Shown here piece by piece: positions 40,350 to 47,779 of a stretch of 64,000 nucleotides of DNA; within the stretch, counting starts at the first letter, position 1, and each line of letters opens with the position of its first letter. The position numbers and the translations under genes are program-made. The stretch comes from CAVYBY01 sp963766935 (GTDB lineage Bacteria > Actinomycetota > UBA4738 > HRBIN12): positions 1 through 64,000 of the forward strand of contig CAVYBY010000003.1 of NCBI GenBank assembly GCA_963766935.1, in the 5' to 3' direction. A model generated the notes under the pieces. The model made no database searches, was not told where the DNA came from, and saw nothing but the letters and a program-made list of their open reading frames with translations.

Positions 40350-41528
40350 ATGCGATGGGTTCGAGGCACGTTGAGTCTGCCGCTGCTGCTCGCCGGCGTG
40401 ATCATGTTCGCAACGGCCGTTCCTGCATCGGCAGCGGTCACCGACGTTCCGCAGACCCCCTTCTGGGGCGTCTCGGCAACCGGCTCGGTGGTGTGGCGGA
40501 TCCTCCAGATCGGCAACACCATCTACGTGGCCGGCAAGTTTCCGGGCAACGTCGCCGCCGTGAACGCGACGACCGGCCAGCAGATCCCCTGGAACACCGG
40601 CCTCAACGGCACGGCCTATGCCCTGGCCACCGATGGGGCCGGCCACCTCTGGGTCGGCGGCAACTTCACCGCCCCCGCCAAGCGACTGATCGAGTACAAC
40701 CTCCAGTTCAATCCGCTCAGCGGTGTGATGGATCTGCCCGGCCCGGTCAACACGACATTCAAGGCGAAAGCCGACAAGGCCGTCCGGGCCCTCACCCTGG
40801 GCGCGGGGGTCCTGTATGCGGGCGGCGCTTTCGGCAGGCTCGACGGTGTGGCCCGAAAGTTCGTGGGGGCCGTGAACGCCGCGACCGGGGCATTCCTGCC
40901 GGCCTTCGCGCCGCCGACCTTCAGCAAGCAGGTCCGGTCGGTGGCGGTGGATTCCCTCGGCCGCCTATGGGTCGGCGGCTACTTCCAGGTCGACCTCGGT
41001 GACCCGGCCGACATCGTGATCGTCCTGAACCCGGTCACCGGCGCGATCGACACCGCGTGCCGGCCGCAGGTGATCATCCCGTCGCTCGAGGTCTCGAAGT
41101 TCATCCCGGGGATGCTCAATTTCGACGTCTCGGATCCGAGCACGGTCTACGCCGCGCAGTCGGGCCGGTTCAACCACTTCATTCAATACGACACGGCGAC
41201 GTGTGCCGTGAACTGGTTCCGCAAGTTCGATGGCGACCCCGAGGCAACGGCCGTGGTCGGCGATACGGCCTACGTGGGCGGGCACTTCACCTTCGAGCAC
41301 CCCGGTCCTGGAGAGGTCCGCCACGGCGATCCGAACAACGGAGACGTGCAGCGACGCAGGCTGGCCGCCTACAACTTCAACGGCGACCTTCTCCCATGGA
41401 ACCCCGGAGCCACCGACGATGTGCGCGCCATGGCGGACTGCGGCGGCAAGCTCTGCATCGGCGGCGACTTCACCTTCTCCGGCGGGAAGCCGACCCAGCA
41501 CTTCGCGGTGTACGCGGAAGCCTCCTGA
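40350..41528 (+). CDS. Secreted beta-propeller-like repeat protein
   Basis: A 392-residue exported protein. ATG 40350 has AAGGAGG eight bases upstream, and the N-terminus is a signal peptide ending VPASAAV (about residue 29). The rest is built of repeated four-strand units marked by aromatic-Gly motifs: NTIYVAGKFPG, HLWVGGNFTAP, VLYAGGAFGRL, RLWVGGYFQVD, TAYVGGHFTFE and KLCIGGDFTFS. This suggests a six-bladed or similar beta-propeller outside the cell. No catalytic site is recognised; a carbohydrate- or wall-binding role is inference. It is a paralogue of the N-terminal part of the next gene. Confidence 0.82.
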   Translation: MRWVRGTLSLPLLLAGVIMFATAVPASAAVTDVPQTPFWGVSATGSVVWRILQIGNTIYVAGKFPGNVAAVNATTGQQIPWNTGLNGTAYALATDGAGHLWVGGNFTAPAKRLIEYNLQFNPLSGVMDLPGPVNTTFKAKADKAVRALTLGAGVLYAGGAFGRLDGVARKFVGAVNAATGAFLPAFAPPTFSKQVRSVAVDSLGRLWVGGYFQVDLGDPADIVIVLNPVTGAIDTACRPQVIIPSLEVSKFIPGMLNFDVSDPSTVYAAQSGRFNHFIQYDTATCAVNWFRKFDGDPEATAVVGDTAYVGGHFTFEHPGPGEVRHGDPNNGDVQRRRLAAYNFNGDLLPWNPGATDDVRAMADCGGKLCIGGDFTFSGGKPTQHFAVYAEAS

Positions 41529-41568
41529 CCTCGAGTCCCCCCCGCGCGGTACTACGACCATCGTCTGA

Positions 41569-41582
41569 GGGGCGATCGCCCC
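41569..41582. terminator. Palindromic hairpin between the two propeller genes
   Basis: GGGGCGATCGCCCC is a perfect 14-base palindrome 41 bases after the stop of the first propeller gene, followed by CCTT. It could terminate transcription weakly, but the loop would be only four bases and no T-run follows. The promoter of the next gene begins just after it. Confidence 0.4.
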
Positions 41583-41584
41583 CC

Positions 41585-41614
41585 TTGCGGTCTCTCACCC
41601 AGAAAACGTAGGCT
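41585..41614 (+). promoter_or_regulatory. Candidate promoter of the malectin-propeller gene
   Basis: TTGCGG (41585-41590) and TAGGCT (41609-41614) are separated by 18 bases, close to the sigma-70-like actinobacterial consensus. The start codon lies 83 bases downstream, leaving a 5' leader of about 75 bases with GGAGG before the ATG. Confidence 0.4.
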
Positions 41615-41696
41615 GATGGGGCTGGTCTATCTGTTTTGGCCCCGACCTGGTTGCCCGCCAAGTCATGTGCCAGATCCGAAACGGAGGAAGTCAAGA

Positions 41697-44195
41697 ATGC
41701 CTCGTCTGCGCAATCTGCTGGTGCCCTTTCTGGGCGCCCTGGTTCTAACCCTGCCCGCGATCGCACAAGCGCCCGCGGCATCCGCCGCGGTCAACGACGT
41801 GACCCATCCCGGTCTCGTGTCGGAGCAGGCCGCCCCGTGGACCCCCAAAGCCACGAAGGGCAAGGTGAACGCGCTCGTCCAGATCGGCAACACGATGTAC
41901 GCCGGCGGCACCTTCACCCAGGCGCAGGAGCCGGGCGGCCCAGTGATCCAGCAGCCGTACCTCTTCTCGTTCAACGCGACCACCGGCGCGATCAACACGG
42001 GGTTTCGCCCCGTGCTCGACAAGCCGGTCGAGGCACTCGAGGCCGGTCCCGACGGCAACCTCATCGTCGGCGGTCGTTTCAAGACGGTCAACGGCGAGAC
42101 GTGGAAGCGGCTCGTCAAGCTCGACCCCACGACCGGGCAGCGGATCACCGCCTTCCAGACGCAGATCAAGTCGGGGTCGATCGTCTATGACCTCGTGCTC
42201 CGAAACGGGACCCTCTATGCCGCCGGCGCGTTCTCGAAGCTCAAGAGCGCGACCGGAACGCAGGCCCGGAGCGAGCTGGCGGCGCTCGACCCGATCACCG
42301 GGGCGGTCAGCCCGAACCTGAACCTTCCCTTCGACGGCCAGCACAACAATGGCAAGAAGCGGATCAACAACATCGACGTCACCCCCGACGGTTCGACGCT
42401 CGTCGCGATCGGCAACTTCACAACCGTGGCGGGACAGCCGCGCGAGCAGATCGCGATGATCGACCTCTCGACGACGCCGGCGACGCTGTCGTCGTGGCAG
42501 ACCACTCGGTTCGTGATGCAGTGCCACCCCAAGTTCGACACCTACACGACCGCGCTCGACATCGACCCCACCGGCACGTACTTCGTCGTCGGGACCGACG
42601 GCGCCTACAGCGGCGGGCCGAACAACAACACGCTTTGTGACGCCGTCAGCCGCTGGGAGCTCGGCCGGACCGGGCCGAACCAGCAGCCGACGTGGGCCGC
42701 CTATGCGGGCGGCGACTCGCGGTTCGCCGTCGCCGCCACCGGCTCGGTGATCTACGCGGGCGGTCACCAGCGCTGGGAGAACAACCCTTGGCGCGGCGAC
42801 GCCGTTGGACCCGGGGCCGTCGTGCGCACGGGCATCGCCGCGCTCGATCCGGTCAACGGCGTCCCGCTGTCGTGGAACCCGATCCGCAACCCGCGCGGCA
42901 CGGGGGTCCAGGTCTTCTACCCGACCGCCGCCGGCCTGTGGTTCGGTGACGACACCTGCTGCTTGAACGGCCAGAACCGTGACCGCATCAAGTTCCTGCC
43001 GCTCGACGGCGGATGGGCGGTTCCCCAGCCGCAGCAGCCGGCGCTGCCGAACACCCTCTACCAGTTGCCCCTCAGCAGCTGCCCGAGCCTGGACCCGTCG
43101 GTCCTGTTCCGCGTCAACGCCGGCGGTCCACAGCTTGCGACGCAGGACTGCGGACCGGACTGGTCGGCCGACACGTCCTCGTCCAGCCCGTACCGGACCT
43201 CGGGGAGCAACACGGCGACCTGGGATCAGATCCCAGCGACGACCCCCAACGTCCCGGCCACCACCCCGATCGACGTCTACAGCTCGGAGCGGTGGGACCC
43301 GGCCGGCGGCGACGAGATGCAGTGGAACTTCCCGGTCGACGCGGGCACGGCGATCCAGGTGCGTCTCTACCTCGCCGACTCCTACACCGGGACGTCGCAG
43401 CCGGGTCAGCGCGTCTTCGACGTCACGCTCGACGGCACCCTCGTGCTCAACCACGAGGACCTGACGAACGACGTCGGCTGGCACGTCGGCACGATGAAGT
43501 CGTTCGACATCGCAAGCGACGGGAACGTCAACATCGACTTCGGCCACGTGACCGAGAACCCGCCCGTGGACGCGATCGAGATCGTGAGGACGGACATCAC
43601 GCCGGTGACTCCGGACCCGAACAGCACGATCAACGCGCGGTCCTTCGACGGGACGACGCCGGGCGCGCTCACGCAGATCTCCACGCCGAGCGCGGACTGG
43701 GCCCAGGCACGCGGCGGCTTCCTCGCCAACGGCAACATCTACACGGGCTGGGCCGACGGCCACTTCTACGCCCGCACGTTCGACGGTACGAACCTCGGCC
43801 CCGCCCGGGACATCGCCCTGAACGGGCTCGTCAGCGGGAGCCCGACGTACTTCCCGATCGCCTCGATCACGGGGATGGCGCTCGACCACGGGTACCTCTA
43901 CTACACGGTGAGCGGCGACTCGAACCTGTACTTGCGGGGGTTCTCGACCGAGAGCGAGATCGTCGGAGCGCAGCGATTCCAGGCCTCCAGCAACGGCGGC
44001 GTGGACTGGAGCCAGGTCCGCGGATTCACGATCGCCGGCGGCAAGATTTTCTTCGCCCGGTCAGACGGCAACCTCTACGCGCTCGACTTCACCGGCGGCG
44101 TCCCGGCCGGGACCGAGACGCTCGTGAGCGGACCCGGCGTCGACGGCATCGACTGGCGCTCGGCCGGCTTGTTCATCCCGATGCCGAACGCCTGA
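41697..44195 (+). CDS. Secreted propeller-malectin multidomain protein
   Basis: An 832-residue exported protein. A signal peptide ends near residue 32 (APAASAAV). Residues 35-460 repeat the propeller motifs seen upstream (NTMYAGGTFTQ, NLIVGGRFKT, TLYAAGAFSKL, LVAIGNFTTV, VIYAGGHQRW). Residues about 465-640 form a malectin domain: LFRVNAGGPQ, MQWNFPVDAGTAIQVRLYLA, QRVFDVTLDGTLVL, VNIDFGHVTENP; malectin binds di-glucosyl glycans. The last part (about 645-832) repeats AQARGGFLANGNIYTGWADG-like units, perhaps a second propeller. GGAGG precedes ATG 41697. An extracellular glycan-binding role is inferred. Confidence 0.85.
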   Translation: MPRLRNLLVPFLGALVLTLPAIAQAPAASAAVNDVTHPGLVSEQAAPWTPKATKGKVNALVQIGNTMYAGGTFTQAQEPGGPVIQQPYLFSFNATTGAINTGFRPVLDKPVEALEAGPDGNLIVGGRFKTVNGETWKRLVKLDPTTGQRITAFQTQIKSGSIVYDLVLRNGTLYAAGAFSKLKSATGTQARSELAALDPITGAVSPNLNLPFDGQHNNGKKRINNIDVTPDGSTLVAIGNFTTVAGQPREQIAMIDLSTTPATLSSWQTTRFVMQCHPKFDTYTTALDIDPTGTYFVVGTDGAYSGGPNNNTLCDAVSRWELGRTGPNQQPTWAAYAGGDSRFAVAATGSVIYAGGHQRWENNPWRGDAVGPGAVVRTGIAALDPVNGVPLSWNPIRNPRGTGVQVFYPTAAGLWFGDDTCCLNGQNRDRIKFLPLDGGWAVPQPQQPALPNTLYQLPLSSCPSLDPSVLFRVNAGGPQLATQDCGPDWSADTSSSSPYRTSGSNTATWDQIPATTPNVPATTPIDVYSSERWDPAGGDEMQWNFPVDAGTAIQVRLYLADSYTGTSQPGQRVFDVTLDGTLVLNHEDLTNDVGWHVGTMKSFDIASDGNVNIDFGHVTENPPVDAIEIVRTDITPVTPDPNSTINARSFDGTTPGALTQISTPSADWAQARGGFLANGNIYTGWADGHFYARTFDGTNLGPARDIALNGLVSGSPTYFPIASITGMALDHGYLYYTVSGDSNLYLRGFSTESEIVGAQRFQASSNGGVDWSQVRGFTIAGGKIFFARSDGNLYALDFTGGVPAGTETLVSGPGVDGIDWRSAGLFIPMPNA

Positions 44196-44204
44196 TCGCG
44201 AGGT

Positions 44205-44240
44205 TCGGCCCGGGCGCAGCCCCGTCTGTGCCCGGGCCGA
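44205..44240 (+). terminator. Terminator hairpin after the malectin-propeller gene
   Basis: TCGGCCCGGGC and GCCCGGGCCGA form an 11-bp stem with a 14-base loop, ten bases after the stop codon. No T-run follows, which is usual in this GC content. It should isolate the secreted protein genes from the methyltransferase. Confidence 0.6.
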
Positions 44241-44358
44241 TCCCCCGAGTCGATGACGACGGGTGCGGACACTCGGTCGCGTCTGCAAGCAGACACCCGT
44301 GACCCGACGGACCCTGCAGCCTAGCGTGGACCCGTACACACTTCCAGGAGGTCGTCGG

Positions 44359-45018
44359 ATGCAACGGAGCGATCCGTCATACAAGGGTCAGGCCGGGTAC
44401 AACCCCGTGCTCCTCGCGATCTACGACGCGTGGGTCCTGAAGTTCATGGCGCCCGCTGTTTGGAAGACGCCGATCCCACCGGTTGTTGAGCGCTATCGCC
44501 GCCATCTAGGCCCTCGGCATCTCGACGTTGGGCCCGGCACCGCGTACTTCATCGAGAAGGCGGGGCCGCCGGCGGGGACCGCAGATCACTCTCCTTGACC
44601 CGAACCCCCACGTCCTCAAGCACGCTTCGCGACGGCTCGCGGCGATGGCACCGGCGACCGTCCAGGCCGACGTGATGAAACCTCTGCCGGTCGACGGCCC
44701 GTTCGACTCGGCGGCGCTCAGCTTCGTGTTGCACTGCCTGCGCGGACCCATGACGAACAAAGCAGCCTCGGTTCGCAACATCGCCGACGTCCTCACGCCC
44801 GACGGCGTGCTCTTCGGGGGGACGGTTCTCGGCACCGATGAGCCGCACACGCGCCGGCCCGTGCCTTCCTGTGGGCATTCAACAAGCAGGGCGGCTTTGA
44901 CAACCTCGAAGACACGGTCGACGGCCTGCACGGAATCCTCAGCGCGTCGTTCCGAGACGTGGAGATCGAGGTCGCGGGCTCGAGCGCCTTGTTCTCGGCC
45001 ACCACCCCCCGGGCATGA
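44359..45018 (+). pseudogene. Class I methyltransferase with two compensating frameshifts
   Basis: The gene begins well: AGGAGG eight bases before ATG 44359, then GYNPVLLAIYDAWVLKFMAP and RHLDVGPGTAYFIEKAG (SAM motif). The frame then shifts by one base in the G/C run near 44560-44575 and continues as ITLLDPNPHVLKHASRRLAA, SAALSFVLHCLRGP and VLTPDGVLFGGTVLGTDEPH. A second shift near 44845-44862 returns to the first frame: ARAFLWAFNKQGGFDNLEDT and a normal end at 45018. Every methyltransferase segment is present, so the breaks may be sequence errors rather than decay. Confidence 0.75.
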
Positions 45019-45052
45019 GGCCACGATTCCCGTGTCGCGGTGCCGTCTGCTA

Positions 45053-45331
45053 CTACCCCTGACCTCCCGCGACGGCCGGGAGCAGGCTCACCGTGTCGCC
45101 GTCGTCGAGTGCGGTTTCCAATGAACCGAGGTACCTGACATCCTCGTCGTTCACGTAGACGTTGATGAACCGGTGCAGGCCCCCGTCCTCGGACAGCACG
45201 TTCTTTGTGATCCCGGGATAGCGCTGCTCCAGATCCGCCAGCATGTCGCGGAGCGTCGCGCCGTCGGCGGACACCTTCGCCTCTCCCCCGGCGTGCTTGC
45301 GCAGGATCGTCGGCAGCTTCACGGTCACCAT
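45053..45331 (-). CDS. cysO: CysO-like sulfur carrier protein
   Basis: A 92-residue ubiquitin-like protein of the MoaD/ThiS fold. GLHRFINVYVNDEDVRYLGS followed by DDGDTVSLLPAVAGG is close to mycobacterial CysO. Such carriers end in Gly-Gly, which MoeB adenylates and sulfurylates to a thiocarboxylate for CysM. Here the gene encodes two extra residues after the Gly-Gly (...AVAGG-QG), so the active end must be exposed by a protease. The JAMM enzyme two genes upstream is the obvious candidate. It lies 22 bases after moeB. Confidence 0.92.
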   Translation of the reverse strand: MVTVKLPTILRKHAGGEAKVSADGATLRDMLADLEQRYPGITKNVLSEDGGLHRFINVYVNDEDVRYLGSLETALDDGDTVSLLPAVAGGQG

Positions 45332-45353
45332 CGTCGTCGGGACTCCTTTGTCG

Positions 45354-46172
45354 TCACTCGGGTCTCGCGGGAACGCCGCAGAACGCCTCGTAGTCGATCA
45401 ACTCGGTGATGCTCGGCTCCTTGCCGCACACGGGGCAGTCGGCGTCCCACCGGATCTTCACTTCCTGAAAGCTCATGTCGAGCGCGTCGTAGAGCAGCAA
45501 CCGCCCCTCGAGCGTCTCGCCCTCGCCCGTGATGATCTTGACGGCCTCGGTGGCCTGGATCGCGCCGATCACACCGGGCAGCACGCCGAACACGCCGCCC
45601 TCGGCGCAGCTGGGCACCGTGCCGGGCGGGGGCGGCGACGGGAACAAACACCGGTAGCACGGGGTCTCGGCGCCGGGCATGAACACCGTCGCCTGACCCT
45701 CGAATTGGTAGATCGACCCGTAGACGAGCGGCTTGCGCAGGAACTGCGTCGCGTCGTTGACCAGGTACCGGACGGGGAAGTTGTCGGTCCCGTCGACCAC
45801 GACGTCGTAGGGCTCCATGATCTCGAGCGCGTTGTCGGAGAACAGGAGCGTCTCGTGACCGACGACGTCGATCGTCGGGTTGATCGCGCGCAGGTGCTCG
45901 ACGGCCGATTCGACCTTGGACCGTCCGACATCGGCGTCGGTGTGCAGGATCTGGCGCTGGAGGTTGGACACGTCCACCGCGTCGAAGTCGACGATGCCGA
46001 GCGTCCCGACGCCGGCCGCGGCCAGGTACAGCGCGATCGGCGAACCGAGTCCGCCGGCCCCGATCACGAGCACCTTGGCGTCGAGCAGCTTGCGCTGTCC
46101 GGCTCCGCCGATGTTGGGCAGGATGATGTGCCGCGCATACCGCTGGACCTGGTCCTCGGTGAACTTCGTCAT
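45354..46172 (-). CDS. moeB: E1-like adenylyltransferase/sulfurtransferase
   Basis: A 272-residue ThiF/MoeB enzyme. VLVIGAGGLGSPIALYLA is the ATP site (GAGGLGS at about 38-44), with DNFPVRYLVND and the zinc Cys pairs CYRC and CPVC. It should adenylate the Gly-Gly end of CysO. There is no rhodanese domain, unlike mycobacterial MoeZ, so sulfur must come from another donor. ATG 46172 makes an ATGA overlap with mec, which sets the start. Confidence 0.93.
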   Translation of the reverse strand: MTKFTEDQVQRYARHIILPNIGGAGQRKLLDAKVLVIGAGGLGSPIALYLAAAGVGTLGIVDFDAVDVSNLQRQILHTDADVGRSKVESAVEHLRAINPTIDVVGHETLLFSDNALEIMEPYDVVVDGTDNFPVRYLVNDATQFLRKPLVYGSIYQFEGQATVFMPGAETPCYRCLFPSPPPPGTVPSCAEGGVFGVLPGVIGAIQATEAVKIITGEGETLEGRLLLYDALDMSFQEVKIRWDADCPVCGKEPSITELIDYEAFCGVPARPE

Positions 46173-46567
46173 GCGACCACCAGCTCTTCCTCTTTGACCT
46201 CGTCCTCGGAGATGAAGAACGAACGCAGAACCGGGTGCTCCCGGTCCTGCAAGGAAAGGACCAGGTAGCGGGAGTCCGGATAGAAGGCCAGCCGGCGGTC
46301 GGTCTCGGACGGGTAGGCCTCGGAGTGCGTGTGGGAGTGGTAGATGCCCCACAGCTCCCAGCCGTTCGTCTCCATCTCGTCGAAGACGTGCAGCTGCTCG
46401 CGGCCGTCGAGCCGGTAGGTCGCGGGGCTGGCGTCGACGTTTCGCATTGGGAAGACCTTGACGGGCCGGCCGTCGGCGGCCGCGATCAGGCCGCAGCACT
46501 CGTTGGGAAACTCGCGGAGCGCTTGCTCCACGACTTCCTTGTAGTAGACGCCGTCCAGCTCGGTCAC
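46169..46567 (-). CDS. mec: JAMM/MPN+ metalloprotease, Mec type
   Basis: A 132-residue JAMM protease. Glu23 in PNECCGLIAA, then HSHTHSEAYPSETD (His77, His79, Ser87, Asp90) gives the full zinc motif E...HxH-x7-S-x2-D. Mycobacterial Mec cuts cysteine off the CysO-Cys adduct; the related QbsD removes C-terminal residues from QbsE before activation. Here it could do either or both, given the Gln-Gly tail on CysO. GTG 46567 (VTELDGVYYK) is taken as start. First gene of mec-moeB-cysO. Confidence 0.93.
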   Translation of the reverse strand: MTELDGVYYKEVVEQALREFPNECCGLIAAADGRPVKVFPMRNVDASPATYRLDGREQLHVFDEMETNGWELWGIYHSHTHSEAYPSETDRRLAFYPDSRYLVLSLQDREHPVLRSFFISEDEVKEEELVVA

Positions 46568-46663
46568 GTCCGTCCCGGGTCGCCGGTCGGGTCCCGAACG
46601 GACCCGTCGCAGGTGCAAATGCTATCAAGGGGTCGGGTCATTCCCGCCCAGGTGCAGAACCGG

Positions 46664-47707
46664 CTAGAGACGGCCCTCGAGCGCGATCCGGCCCGCCGAC
46701 CCGTCCTCGACGGCGCCGATCCGCACGGCCGGCACCCCGGCGGTTCGCATCGACGCCATCATGGCCTCGGCGTCGGGCGCGGCAACGAGCAGCCCGCCGG
46801 AGGTCTGCGCGTCGGCGAGGATCAGCAGCTCGGGATCGGTCAACTCGCCCTCGTCCAGATGCGGCCGCACGAACGCGAGGTTTCGCCGCGTGCCGCCCGG
46901 GACGACGCCGGTTCGCGCCAGATCTACGACCCGGGAATCGAGGACGGGAACCGCCGCCGCGTCGAGCCTGGCCGAGACGCCGGAGGCTAGGAGCATCCCG
47001 TGCAGGTGCCCGAGCAGCCCGAACCCGGTCACATCGGTCGCCGCGCTCACGCCTGCCTCGAGCATTGCCTCCGACGCCGCCCGGTTCGTCGTGGTCATCA
47101 GGTCGACGGCGGCCGCGACGAGATCCTCGGGGGCCTCGCCCCGCTTGATCGCGGTCGAGATCACCCCCAGCCCGATCGGTTTCGTCAGGACGAGCGCGTC
47201 GCCCTGGCGGGCCGTCGAGTTGCGGACCACCCGATCGGCACCGGCGAGACCCAGCGCGACCATCCCGAACTTCGGCTCGGGATCGGTGATCGAGTGACCG
47301 CCGACGACCGCCACGCCCGCCTTCGTCGCGACGTCCGCGCCTCCCTGCAAGACCTGCTCCAGCATCGCGAGAGGGAGGTCGTCGACGGGCCAGGCCACGA
47401 TGTTCAGAGCGAGGAACGGCCGCGCGCCCATCGCGTAGACGTCGGACAGCGCGTTGGCGGCCGCGATCCGACCCCAGTCGTAGGGGTCGTCGACGATGGG
47501 TGTGAAGAAGTCGAGCGTCGCCACGAGCGCGTCTCCGGAGGGCAGCCGGTAGACCGCCGCATCGTCGCCGGTGTCGGCCGCAACCAGGACCTCCTCGGGC
47601 AGATCGGGCAGCGAGAGGCCGCCGAGCACCGTTCGAAGGTCCGCCGGACCGAGCTTGCACCCGCATCCGGCTCCATGGCTGAACGAGGTGAGACGGGGCT
47701 CGGGCAC
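46664..47707 (-). CDS. selD: Selenide, water dikinase
   Basis: SelD makes selenophosphate from selenide and ATP. The 347 residues begin with the active-site loop SHGAGCGCKLG (Cys15, Cys17, Lys18; Cys, not selenocysteine), then TLDFFTPIVDDPYDWGRIAAA-type core, ALSDVYAMGA, VVGGHSITDPEPKFG and DVTGFGLLGHLHGM. No selA, selB, tRNA-Sec or selenoprotein is visible here, so the product may feed tRNA selenation or genes elsewhere. GTG 47707 is chosen because the catalytic loop is always near residue 15. Confidence 0.94.
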   Translation of the reverse strand: MPEPRLTSFSHGAGCGCKLGPADLRTVLGGLSLPDLPEEVLVAADTGDDAAVYRLPSGDALVATLDFFTPIVDDPYDWGRIAAANALSDVYAMGARPFLALNIVAWPVDDLPLAMLEQVLQGGADVATKAGVAVVGGHSITDPEPKFGMVALGLAGADRVVRNSTARQGDALVLTKPIGLGVISTAIKRGEAPEDLVAAAVDLMTTTNRAASEAMLEAGVSAATDVTGFGLLGHLHGMLLASGVSARLDAAAVPVLDSRVVDLARTGVVPGGTRRNLAFVRPHLDEGELTDPELLILADAQTSGGLLVAAPDAEAMMASMRTAGVPAVRIGAVEDGSAGRIALEGRL

Positions 47708-47779
47708 GAGCCGAGGATAGCCGCGACCCGCCAACCGAGACGGCATACGCCGGTCGCCACCCCGGGCCATACTCCGGCT

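Noticed and set aside
44207..44238. Inverted repeats considered as insertion-sequence ends around the propeller genes
   Set aside because: There is no transposase, no matching repeat at the other side and no target duplication; the hairpin fits a terminator.
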